Source of the DNA: Pyramidobacter sp.
Lineage (GTDB): Bacteria; Synergistota; Synergistia; Synergistales; Dethiosulfovibrionaceae
DNA: 20,776 nucleotides
Assembly: GCA_016286835.1 (NCBI GenBank)
Contig: JAEEUD010000005.1
Coordinates: forward strand, 1 to 20,776
Direction of reading: 5' to 3'
Under the pieces are notes generated by a model. The model had not been told where the DNA came from, searched no databases, and saw only the letters and a list, made by a program, of their open reading frames with translations. A program made the position numbers and the translations under genes. How positions within the stretch are numbered: the first letter of the stretch is position 1; every line of letters starts with the position of its first letter. Positions 6,986-13,569 of the stretch are shown piece by piece.

Positions 6986-7912
6986 ATGGACGAAAACAAG
7001 AACACGCTCGAATTCAGAACCGATACGGGAGAGTCGCCGGCAAAGGGACCGCGTCCCGATACGCTGAAGATCGTACGCGAGATGCAGCGTCGCGAGGCGC
7101 TGGCCAGCGCCGTGTACAAGTTCCTGGCGCGCAAGGTGAACGGCCGCGGCGGCGAGATGCTGATGCGCGTGGCGGGCGAGAAAAACGCCAACGCCGAAAC
7201 GCTCTCGCGCTGGACTGACAAAAGCGCCCGGGCCCCGTTGCTGAAAGTGTGGGGCTGGCGCCTGATCTCGCTCATCTTCGGCAGCTCGTTCGTGATCAGC
7301 CGTCTGGAGGCCGGCGAGGCCGAGGCTCGCCCCTATTTCAGCGCCACCGCCGACGAAGTTCCCGAAGCGGCGATGATCTCCGAAAGCGGCGAACGCCACC
7401 GCATCCAGCTGCGCGAGATCCTCAACCAGGAAGGCCTGCGCGGCATCGGCTCGATCGTTACCGGGCTGTACAGCGCTGTGCTGCTGATACTCGCTTCGCT
7501 CTCCGGATTCATCACCGTCCTGAACGACAAGCGCGCCGTAGCTGTCGCCGGATTCTGCACCGGTGTCGCAGCCGTGCTGGCCGCCGCCGTCACCGGTTAC
7601 GCTTCGCAGAAGGCCGCCACGGGACGTCAGCGTCCTGCCGGCGCCGCGTTCAGTGCGCTCGTGCTCGGCATTGCCGTCGCCGCGCTGCTCGTTTCGCCGT
7701 TCTTCTGCGCCGGCGGTGCCTGGGGCTCGCTGGCGTTCAGCCTCGCAGGCGCGGCTGCCGTGCTGGCGCTGCTGGCGTTCTTTGCCTCCGTCGTGCGGCA
7801 GGAGACGTATTTCGTCGTCTTCCTCGAGATGCTGCTGATGACCGTCGGCGTCATGCTGTTGTCGATGCTGGTCGTGTGGATCGCGAAAGCCTGGTTCGGC
7901 CTAAATGGGTAA
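6986..7912 (+). CDS. VIT1/CCC1-family-like membrane protein with degenerate N-terminal ferritin-like domain
   Basis: This 308-residue protein has a soluble N-terminal half (to about 150) and about five C-terminal membrane segments (roughly 155-180, 185-207, 217-237, 243-265 and 272-300). The order matches rubrerythrin-type CCC1 proteins: a helical region with Glu37 and Tyr44, the linker LLKVWGWRLISLIFG, and GSIVTGL opening the first membrane helix. CCC1/VIT1 proteins move Fe2+ or Mn2+ out of the cytosol, and the ferritin-like part senses or binds iron. Several expected metal residues seem replaced here. The E-x-x-H of the ferritin-like helix reads K66-N-A-N69, the Asn-Asp of the first membrane helix reads Tyr162-Ser163, and the Glu before Tyr in the second reads Gly204. 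Transport is therefore doubtful. An AGGGAGG site precedes the ATG by about 9 bp, and the stop overlaps the nudC start. Confidence 0.7.
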   Translation: MDENKNTLEFRTDTGESPAKGPRPDTLKIVREMQRREALASAVYKFLARKVNGRGGEMLMRVAGEKNANAETLSRWTDKSARAPLLKVWGWRLISLIFGSSFVISRLEAGEAEARPYFSATADEVPEAAMISESGERHRIQLREILNQEGLRGIGSIVTGLYSAVLLILASLSGFITVLNDKRAVAVAGFCTGVAAVLAAAVTGYASQKAATGRQRPAGAAFSALVLGIAVAALLVSPFFCAGGAWGSLAFSLAGAAAVLALLAFFASVVRQETYFVVFLEMLLMTVGVMLLSMLVVWIAKAWFGLNG

Positions 7913-8702
7913 CGCGCTCAACTTTGAAAACGCGGCGTTCGTCTTTCAGGCCGGTTCCGTGCTGCTTTATCGCGGCCGCCTGCCGTCGGCCGATGAGGCT
8001 GCCGGACTGCCCTTGAGAGATTCCGGCTCGTTCGGATCGCTGGAACCGCATGGATGCTCGTGGGCGAGCGTGTCTCGCGACGCCGTTTTGCCCGACGGAT
8101 GGGAGAGCTGCGACCGCCGCGCTTTCGGCGAACGTTTCGGCATGGAAGCGTTCAAAGCCATGTCCGCGGCCTGGGGACTGATGGACTGGAAATCGCAGTC
8201 GCGCTACTGCGGCCGCTGCGGCACGAAGATGGAACAGTCGCCCACCGATGAACGCGCGATGAAATGCCCCAAGTGCGGCCACATGCTCTTCCCCGTCATC
8301 TGCCCGGCCATGATCGTGGCCGTGGAGCGCGACGGCAAGCTGCTGCTGGCCGTCAACAAGATGAACAAAACAGGACGATACAGCGTCCTGGCAGGATTTC
8401 TTGAGGTCGGCGAGTCGATCGAAGACGCCGTTGTGCGTGAAGTGCGCGAAGAAGTGGGCGTCGAAGTCGACCGTAGCAGCATCGAATACCTGTACAGTCA
8501 GTACTGGCCTTTTCCCCGTTCGCTCATGCTGGCCTGCCGCGCCAAATGGAAAAGCGGCGAACTCTCGCCCGACGGCACGGAGATCGAAAAAGCCGGCTGG
8601 TTCGCTCCCGAGGAAGTCCCGCCGAACATTCCCGGCACGGTCACCGTCGCCGGCTGGCTGATCCGCGATTTTCTCAAGCGTCACGGTATTGAGCGCCCTT
8701 AA
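7905..8702 (+). CDS. nudC: NADH pyrophosphatase, NudC-type Nudix hydrolase
   Basis: This 265-residue cytosolic enzyme hydrolyses NAD(H) to NMN(H) and AMP, and in well-studied bacteria also removes NAD caps from RNA. The domain order is that of NudC: a variable N-terminal part (to about 95), a zinc ribbon with Cys102/Cys105 and Cys121/Cys124, and a Nudix domain. The Nudix box begins at Gly164 (GFLEVGES) and continues through REVREEVGV, with all catalytic glutamates present. The NAD-selective motif SQPWPFP reads S198-Q-Y-W-P-F-P204, so its first Pro is Tyr. The ATG overlaps the end of the upstream gene in the arrangement ATGGGTAA with no obvious separate SD, pointing to translational coupling. 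It is followed by a strong bidirectional terminator. Confidence 0.92.
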   Translation: MGNALNFENAAFVFQAGSVLLYRGRLPSADEAAGLPLRDSGSFGSLEPHGCSWASVSRDAVLPDGWESCDRRAFGERFGMEAFKAMSAAWGLMDWKSQSRYCGRCGTKMEQSPTDERAMKCPKCGHMLFPVICPAMIVAVERDGKLLLAVNKMNKTGRYSVLAGFLEVGESIEDAVVREVREEVGVEVDRSSIEYLYSQYWPFPRSLMLACRAKWKSGELSPDGTEIEKAGWFAPEEVPPNIPGTVTVAGWLIRDFLKRHGIERP

Positions 8703-8711
8703 AGTCAAAAC

Positions 8712-8751
8712 AAAAAACGCGTCGTCAGAGCAATCCGACGACGCGTTTTTT
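8712..8751. terminator. Bidirectional Rho-independent terminator between convergent genes
   Basis: A perfect stem of ACGCGTCGTC (8717-8726) with its complement (8737-8746) is flanked by six A residues on the left and six T residues on the right. It can end nudC rightward and the SH3/Sel1 gene leftward. Confidence 0.92.
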
Positions 8752-8778
8752 AATTGCTAATTAACAATTATGAATTAT

Positions 8779-10632
8779 TCATTCATCGTCTCTTCGGCGC
8801 ACGTCGGCGAGCAGTTCCTCGGCTTCCTTATCCATCGCGGCGATCACGTCAGCATCAAGCCGCTTGGCCGCCGCCCGTTTCAGGGTCTGGCCGTCGCCGG
8901 CGGTCAAAAAGACCTCGTCGCGGTCAAAGAAGTACTCGCCGAGAACGTCCTCGGCCACGCGCATCCACTTGTAGGCCTGCTCCCAGCTTTGCTCCACGCC
9001 TTCGCCGCGGGCATAGCGCACGGCCGTCTCGTAGGCCGCTTCGCCGTGTCCCTGATAGGCCGCCGCTTCAAACAGCTCGGCAGCCGAGTTCAGATCTTTT
9101 TCCGCGCCGCGGCCGTCGCGCAGCATCATCGCCGCGCCATACTGCCCGGTATACGATCCCTGATCGGCCGCCGCTGTGTACCATTTGAACGCTTCTTTCA
9201 GATCGTCCGCGGTCACGCCCTGACGCTCCTGTCCTTCGCCAAGGTCGCCCTCGAGGCAGCGTGCCAGCTCTTCCATCGCGGGTACGTGATCCTGTTCGGC
9301 TGCTTTGCGGTACCAGACGATCGCCTCGTTCAGGTCTTCCTTCACTGCCGAGGGCGGCCAGCCGGCATAGGCCTGTCCCAGCTGATACTGCGCCTCGCTG
9401 TAACCGGCATTGGCAGCGTCCTGCATCCACGTCATGCCCTCTTTGACGGCGTTTTCGTCGCTGAAATCAAGCCAGAGGATACGGCCGCACAGATACATTG
9501 CACGCGGCTGTTTCTCCTGCGCTGGTTCACGCGCCACGACCATGACGGCATTCCAGAAGCCGTTCGCGTCGCCCTTCATGTCGAGTGCTTTCAGCTCCAG
9601 ACTGCGAGCGCGCACCGCATCGTGATCGGTGTCTTTTCCGCTGGTCAGCTGCACACTGCGCAGCAGGTAGACAGCGGGATTGACGGTGCGCTCGGCGATA
9701 AGCTTCTCAAAAACAGGGCCCGACGCGGCATCGTTGCCGGCCAGCCACATCTCGCACGCCTCCTGAAAAACGCCGTCGAGCCGCACAGCTGGAGCGCGTC
9801 TGGCTGCAGGGGCGGGCGCCCGCTTTTCAGGCGCTTTGGGCTGGGGAGGCGGCGTCTGCTTCTGCTCCGGCGGCAGATAGGCCTCGTTCATCACGAAATC
9901 GCCGTTCATCCAGCCTACAAGGCCGTTTGCCGTACGCACCTTCCACCACGACTCCGCGCCCGTGGCCCAGTTGTCGATGACCGTCACGCGCGCAGGCTTG
10001 GAAAGACGCCCCAGTGCTTTCGACTTGGAGGTGTGATCGGCGCGGATATTCACGTTCGTACCCGTGACCACGCCGGTGAACGTCTCAAACTCGTCTTTCT
10101 GCGAGGTCTTGTCCTCCTCCTCGCCGCCCTCCGCCGGCACGAGGAACTGCGAGCTCATCCAGCCGACGACGCCTTTTTCAGTTTTTATCTTCGTCCACAT
10201 CTCTTTGCCGTTATCCCACGCGTCGAGCATCTCGACGACGGCTGGCTTGGAAACGCGTCCAAGGGCACGGGCCTTCGTGGAATGATCGGCGCGGATGTTC
10301 ACGTTCGTACCCGTCACGAGCAGCTCTGTCTTCGGCTCGTTCTCGGGCGTGTCGATCTCGGCCGGTTCGATGAACTGAGCGCTCATCCAGCCGGTCAGGC
10401 CGCTTTTGGCCCTGACCTTGAACCACTCGTCGCTTCCCGATCCCCACGAATCGAGCACCTCGACCTCTGCCGGCTTCGACAGCCGGCCAAGCACGCGCCC
10501 CTTCGTCGAGTGCGAAGCGCGCACGTTCACATTCGTCCCCTTCACAAGCCCGGTCGGCCCCGCCAGCGCGCACACGGTGCAGGCCAGACACAGAGCGGCG
10601 ATCAAAACAAGTTTGCACAGCCGTTTCATCAT
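8779..10632 (-). CDS. Exported protein with three bacterial SH3 domains and Sel1-like repeats
   Basis: This protein of about 617 residues is read leftward. An N-terminal signal peptide (MMKRLCKLVLIAALCLA, probable cleavage after ALA) has no good lipobox, so it is likely periplasmic. Three SH3b repeats follow at about residues 29-92, 103-170 and 188-254. Each opens with GTNVN-[VI]-RA and ends with GW-M-[SN]; such domains usually bind peptidoglycan or protein peptides. A proline- and alanine-rich linker (about 258-285) leads to a helical region and then four or five Sel1-like repeats (about 385-560), with units such as NEAIVWYRKAAEQ and KEAFKWYTAAADQG. Sel1 repeats are protein-binding scaffolds. 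The role is unknown; an envelope scaffold is likely. SD AAGGGA favours the ATG at 10632 (12 bp away) over the GTG at 10641 (3 bp away), but this is not certain. Confidence 0.82.
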   Translation of the reverse strand: MMKRLCKLVLIAALCLACTVCALAGPTGLVKGTNVNVRASHSTKGRVLGRLSKPAEVEVLDSWGSGSDEWFKVRAKSGLTGWMSAQFIEPAEIDTPENEPKTELLVTGTNVNIRADHSTKARALGRVSKPAVVEMLDAWDNGKEMWTKIKTEKGVVGWMSSQFLVPAEGGEEEDKTSQKDEFETFTGVVTGTNVNIRADHTSKSKALGRLSKPARVTVIDNWATGAESWWKVRTANGLVGWMNGDFVMNEAYLPPEQKQTPPPQPKAPEKRAPAPAARRAPAVRLDGVFQEACEMWLAGNDAASGPVFEKLIAERTVNPAVYLLRSVQLTSGKDTDHDAVRARSLELKALDMKGDANGFWNAVMVVAREPAQEKQPRAMYLCGRILWLDFSDENAVKEGMTWMQDAANAGYSEAQYQLGQAYAGWPPSAVKEDLNEAIVWYRKAAEQDHVPAMEELARCLEGDLGEGQERQGVTADDLKEAFKWYTAAADQGSYTGQYGAAMMLRDGRGAEKDLNSAAELFEAAAYQGHGEAAYETAVRYARGEGVEQSWEQAYKWMRVAEDVLGEYFFDRDEVFLTAGDGQTLKRAAAKRLDADVIAAMDKEAEELLADVRRRDDE

Positions 10633-10696
10633 CGTCGACACCAGTCCCTTCGGAAAGATTCTTTCACACGTTTACGCCATGATGAGGCGTTTTTAC

Positions 10697-10705
10697 ATTA
10701 TAGCA
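10697..10705 (-). promoter_or_regulatory. Extended -10 promoter of the SH3/Sel1 gene
   Basis: Read leftward, TGCTATAAT is a perfect extended -10 element. No good -35 lies 16-18 bp upstream, which extended -10 promoters tolerate. The start would be near 10690, about 58 nt before the ATG. The rest of the 10710-10867 gap shows nothing recognisable. Confidence 0.65.
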
Positions 10706-10867
10706 GACCGAAACGGAAACGATTCACCCGAAAAGATGAAACCGCCGGACACTTGTTCTATAGAAAACTCAGGTATGAGTCGTGCATACGTCTGCTCTGC
10801 TTTTCATGGACGCAGTTCCGGGATGCTAAAGTTACACTTTTTCATGGCCTTTACGCCGTAATAAAGC

Positions 10868-10908
10868 ACGCGGAGCCTTCAAACACAAACGTTCTGAAGG
10901 CTCCGCGT
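10868..10908 (-). terminator. Strong hairpin ending the HAD/suf transcription unit
   Basis: A perfect 13-bp GC-rich stem (10868-10880 with 10896-10908) and a 15-nt loop lie 29 bp after the HAD stop. Read leftward it is followed by GCTTTATTA, a modest U-tract; on the other strand ACTTTTT follows, so it may also block rightward transcription. Confidence 0.75.
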
Positions 10909-10937
10909 ACTTTTTACTGACGTTATAGGCGCTTTTT

Positions 10938-11555
10938 TCACTTTCCTCCCCGCTCTGCCAAAAACATCTCGATCTCCGGCGCGGTGGTCTCGTAATTCGC
11001 AAAGTGGATCGCGTTCAGGCCGCATTTGCGCGCCATAACGACGTTGATGCGGCTGTCGTCCATGAACAGGCACTCGGAAGGAATAAGTCCGTAATCGGAG
11101 CAGATGCGCGCGTAGATCGCCGGCTCGGGCTTGCACATCCTGACCTGATACGAGAACACGCCGCCCTCAAGGTGGGGCAGAAAGTCGAGGACGTCCGGAC
11201 GCTTGTTCATCAGATACTGCGAATAATTCGAGAGGAAAAGCGTGCGGTAGCCGCGCGCCTTTAAGCTCTCGATCCAGGGGATGGCGTAATCGTGGCGGTA
11301 GCACGCTTCGCCGCTGCGCTCCACGGCCTCACGGATCTGTGAGGCAAGGTGGGGCGCTTCGCTCTGCGCGCCGGCGATGACCTCCTCGGGCGTCAGCACT
11401 TCACGGTCGAGCTCGTTCCACCAGTGCCGCCGCCAGATCGCCCATGTGAGGACTGCCGCCGTCTCCTCGCCGAACAGCCGTTCGACATAGTCCTTCCACG
11501 TAAAGCGCATGAGCACGTTGCCGATGTCGAAAATGACCGTCGTGATTTTGTTCAT
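10938..11555 (-). CDS. HAD-superfamily phosphatase/hydrolase (YihX-like)
   Basis: This 205-residue cytosolic protein carries the four HAD motifs. Motif I is VIFDIGNVL with nucleophile Asp10; the usual second Asp is Gly, as in YihX-type sugar-phosphate phosphatases (FDxGNV). Motif II is LFLSNYS, motif III the lysine in CKPEPAIY, and motif IV MDDS. A helical cap domain (about residues 18-85, rich in Trp and Glu) is inserted after motif I, as in HAD subfamily I. Such enzymes dephosphorylate small phosphorylated metabolites; glucose-1-phosphate is the YihX substrate in E. coli, but the substrate here is unknown. GGGGGAGG precedes the ATG. It lies 66 bp after sufB with a terminator between them, so it may depend on read-through. 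Confidence 0.86.
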   Translation of the reverse strand: MNKITTVIFDIGNVLMRFTWKDYVERLFGEETAAVLTWAIWRRHWWNELDREVLTPEEVIAGAQSEAPHLASQIREAVERSGEACYRHDYAIPWIESLKARGYRTLFLSNYSQYLMNKRPDVLDFLPHLEGGVFSYQVRMCKPEPAIYARICSDYGLIPSECLFMDDSRINVVMARKCGLNAIHFANYETTAPEIEMFLAERGGK

Positions 11556-11584
11556 TTTTATGACCTCCCCCTGATTGTTTTACG

Positions 11585-11614
11585 AAAAAGGCCGGTTCGC
11601 AGATTGGGCCGGCC
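11585..11614 (-). terminator. Rho-independent terminator after sufB
   Basis: Read leftward, GGCCGG and CCGGCC (11609-11614 and 11590-11595) enclose a 13-nt loop and are followed by five T residues, 7 bp after the sufB stop. Confidence 0.75.
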
Positions 11615-11621
11615 GAAAATT

Positions 11622-12548
11622 CTATTTGAGGAATCCGTTGATGATCTGCTCTTCGGCTTCCTGCTCGGTCAGGCCCAGCGTCATCAGCTTGATCAGCTGA
11701 TCGCCGGCGATCTTGCCGATAGCGGCTTCGTGCACGAGCATGGCGTCCACGCAGTTGGCCTCCAGCGAGGGAACGGCGAGGATGCGGCCTTTATCCATGA
11801 TGATGCTGTCGCACTCGGTGTGTCCGGAGCAGGCGGCGTTGCCGTCGATGCGTGCGTCGAACTTCTGGTACGACGTGTCGCGCGCCACGGAACGCGACAC
11901 CACGTCAGCGCTCGATCCGTCGCCGTTCAGTTTGACGCGGTAGACGCTCTCGGCCGTCTGGTCGCCGTGGGTCATGAGCCGCTCGCGCACGACGAGGCGC
12001 GCACCCGCAGCCAGCTCGGCGTTGGTGGTACGCACGGTGGAATCGACGCCCTTGATCTGAACCATTTCCATCTCGACAGTGCTGTTCTCGTCCTGAAACA
12101 CCTCGGTGACGGGGTTGAGGATGCGCTTTCCGGAGCCGGTGCCGCTGCCGTAGTGCTTTTCGACGTAACGCACGCGGGAATTTTTGCCTACCCAGAAGCG
12201 GTGCACTCCGTCATGCTCGCTGTCCTGGCGGCCGCAGTTGTCGATGCCGCAGCCGGCAACGATGAGCACGTCGCAGTCGTCGCCCACGAAAAAGTCGTTG
12301 TAGACGGTCTCTTTCAGCCCGGAAGCGCTGAGCACGACAGGGATATGCACGCTTTCGTTCTTCGTGCCGGGTGCGATACGGATGTCGATGCCGCTGCCGT
12401 CTTCCTTCGACGTGATCTCGATGTGAGCGGAGCTGCTGCGGCCGGCCAGTTTGCTGTTGACGCGGAAATTGTACGCGCCTTCGGGCACGTCGTGAAGGTC
12501 GGCCACTTCGGCGATGATTCGTTTCTGGATCTCGTCCATCTGAAGCAT
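11622..12548 (-). CDS. sufB: SufB/SufD-family Fe-S cluster scaffold protein
   Basis: This 308-residue protein is markedly shorter than E. coli SufB (about 495). It keeps the SufBD beta-helix core: IDNCGRQDSEHDGVHRFWVG, the RLVVRERLMTHGDQTAESVY region, and the C-terminal LVHEAAIGKIAGDQLIKLM followed by GLTEQEAEEQIINGFL. SufB/D proteins form the scaffold with the SufC ATPase on which Fe-S clusters are built in the cytosol. The C-terminal His-Glu pair is present. Cysteines lie in AGCGIDNCG, ACSGHTEC and EANC and could take part in cluster binding. The start at 12548 is set by AAGGAGGG 9 bp upstream. It is 15 bp after sufC in the same transcript. With no sufD, sufS or sufU next to it, a homomeric SufB2C2-type minimal system is likely. 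Confidence 0.88.
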   Translation of the reverse strand: MLQMDEIQKRIIAEVADLHDVPEGAYNFRVNSKLAGRSSSAHIEITSKEDGSGIDIRIAPGTKNESVHIPVVLSASGLKETVYNDFFVGDDCDVLIVAGCGIDNCGRQDSEHDGVHRFWVGKNSRVRYVEKHYGSGTGSGKRILNPVTEVFQDENSTVEMEMVQIKGVDSTVRTTNAELAAGARLVVRERLMTHGDQTAESVYRVKLNGDGSSADVVSRSVARDTSYQKFDARIDGNAACSGHTECDSIIMDKGRILAVPSLEANCVDAMLVHEAAIGKIAGDQLIKLMTLGLTEQEAEEQIINGFLK

Positions 12549-12563
12549 GGTTCGCGTCCCTCC

Positions 12564-13304
12564 TTATTCGCCGCGCAGCTTGTCGCACATGTCCACGGCC
12601 GACGGAGTGCCGGCCAGCGCAGGAATGATCTCGTCGCGCGTCCCGCGCTTTTCGATCCTGCCGCCGGAGAGCACGATGATCTCGTCAGCGATGTTCAGAA
12701 TGCGCTCCTGGTGCGAGATGATAATGATCGAGCTGTCCTTGATGTCGTCGCGCATCTTGCGGAAGATGCGGATCAGGTTCTGGAAACTCCACAGGTCGAT
12801 GCCCGCCTCCGGCTCGTCGAACAGCGACAGCCGCGCGCCGCGCGCCAGTACCGTAGCGATCTCGATGCGCTTGAGTTCGCCGCCGGACAGCGAGGAATTG
12901 ATCTCGCGGCTGATGTAGTCGCGCGCGCACAGGCCGACCTCCGACAGATACTCGCAGGCCTGGGCAACGGTCAGCTCTTTGCCGACGGCGATCTTGAGCA
13001 GGTCGAATACTTCCAAGCCCTTGAAGCGCACGGGCTGCTGAAACGCAAACGCCACGCCCATGCGGGCGCGTTCGGTGATCGATTTGCCGGTGATGTCCAC
13101 GCCGTCCAGCAGGATGCGCCCCGACGTGGGCTTCTCGATGCCGGCAATGATCCGTGCCAGTGTCGATTTGCCGCTGCCGTTCGGTCCGGTGATGACGACG
13201 AACTTTTTGTCTTCCACCGTCAGACTGAGATCGCGGATGATCTCTTTCGTTCTTTTCCCTTCGTCCTCTGCGACGGAGAAGGTGATGTTTTTCAGTTCCA
13301 GCAT
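12564..13304 (-). CDS. sufC: Fe-S cluster assembly ATPase SufC
   Basis: This 246-residue cytosolic ABC-type ATPase has the normal size for SufC. The N-terminus MLELKNITF is typical. The Walker A motif GPNGSGKST, the Q-loop FAFQQP, the signature LSGGE, the Walker B LSLFDEPEAGID and the H-loop ISHQ are all intact, so it should hydrolyse ATP. SufC binds SufB (or SufD) and drives the conformational change needed for cluster assembly; it is not a transporter ATPase. The start at 13304 is set by AAAGGGGGA about 9-10 bp upstream. The frame is open for 42 more codons to an ATG at 13430, but that stretch has no SD and lies in the likely leader. It is transcribed leftward with sufB, back to back with lysR. 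Confidence 0.93.
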   Translation of the reverse strand: MLELKNITFSVAEDEGKRTKEIIRDLSLTVEDKKFVVITGPNGSGKSTLARIIAGIEKPTSGRILLDGVDITGKSITERARMGVAFAFQQPVRFKGLEVFDLLKIAVGKELTVAQACEYLSEVGLCARDYISREINSSLSGGELKRIEIATVLARGARLSLFDEPEAGIDLWSFQNLIRIFRKMRDDIKDSSIIIISHQERILNIADEIIVLSGGRIEKRGTRDEIIPALAGTPSAVDMCDKLRGE

Positions 13305-13313
13305 GGGCTGGGT

Positions 13314-13323
13314 GTCCCCCTTT
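13314..13323 (-). promoter_or_regulatory. Ribosome binding site that sets the sufC start
   Basis: Read leftward, AAAGGGGGA lies 9-10 bp before the ATG at 13304, supporting that start over the in-frame ATG at 13430. Confidence 0.7.
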
Positions 13324-13361
13324 ACGTATCGGCCCCCGCGAAGCGCAGACGCCGTTTTCAG

Positions 13362-13379
13362 GAACATGTTACCATGTTC
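13362..13379 (-). promoter_or_regulatory. Inverted repeat/GNRA hairpin in the sufCB leader
   Basis: Read leftward the sequence is GAACATG-GTAA-CATGTTC, a perfect 7-bp inverted repeat with a 4-nt centre, about 60 nt after the predicted transcription start and about 58 bp before the ATG. As DNA it could be a repressor operator; as RNA it is a 7-bp stem closed by a GUAA tetraloop of the stable GNRA type. Sequence alone does not say which. Confidence 0.5.
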
Positions 13380-13447
13380 TCTCAGGAAATTCCGTTGTTT
13401 CCGCAACGCGGTGAAAATCCCCTTTTCCATCCGCGCGCAGTTTATTA

Positions 13448-13476
13448 ATCATATCACACGCGCACGAAAAAGCCAA
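13448..13476 (-). promoter_or_regulatory. Promoter of sufC-sufB
   Basis: Read leftward: TTGGCT (13476-13471), a 17-bp spacer, TATGAT (13453-13448), with TG one base upstream of the -10 (extended -10). Transcription would start near 13441, leaving an unusually long leader of about 137 nt. Confidence 0.7.
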
Positions 13477-13488
13477 ACGGAAAGCGAG

Positions 13489-13518
13489 GCCTGCACGCGT
13501 TGACAAAAGAGTGCAGGC
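13489..13518. promoter_or_regulatory. Inverted repeat flanking the -35 box of the first lysR gene, possible autoregulatory operator
   Basis: GCCTGCAC (13489-13496) and its exact complement GTGCAGGC (13511-13518) are 14 bp apart and enclose the -35 hexamer. LysR-type regulators bind interrupted dyads and commonly repress their own genes, so this is a candidate autoregulation site. Confidence 0.5.
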
Positions 13519-13528
13519 GCTATTTAAT
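13500..13528 (+). promoter_or_regulatory. Promoter of the first lysR gene
   Basis: TTGACA (13500-13505), a 17-bp spacer and TTTAAT (13523-13528) give a strong sigma70-type promoter, about 35 nt from its start point to the ATG at 13570. Confidence 0.78.
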
Positions 13529-13569
13529 GAAGCCGCGTCCGTCGCGCGGACGCGAAAGGAGCGCGAGTC

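Noticed and set aside
8770..10920. Long open frame on the plus strand (716 codons) opposite the SH3/Sel1 gene
   Set aside because: It overlaps a clear minus-strand gene with signal peptide and repeats, and it begins next to the bidirectional terminator; a coding shadow.
13305..13430. N-terminal extension of SufC by 42 residues
   Set aside because: No SD at the upstream ATG, it would contain the leader dyad, and SufC proteins begin at MLELKN; the ATG at 13304 has a strong SD.
11349..13448. Long plus-strand open frame (699 codons) opposite sufCB and HAD
   Set aside because: It is antisense to three recognisable protein families and has no domain of its own.
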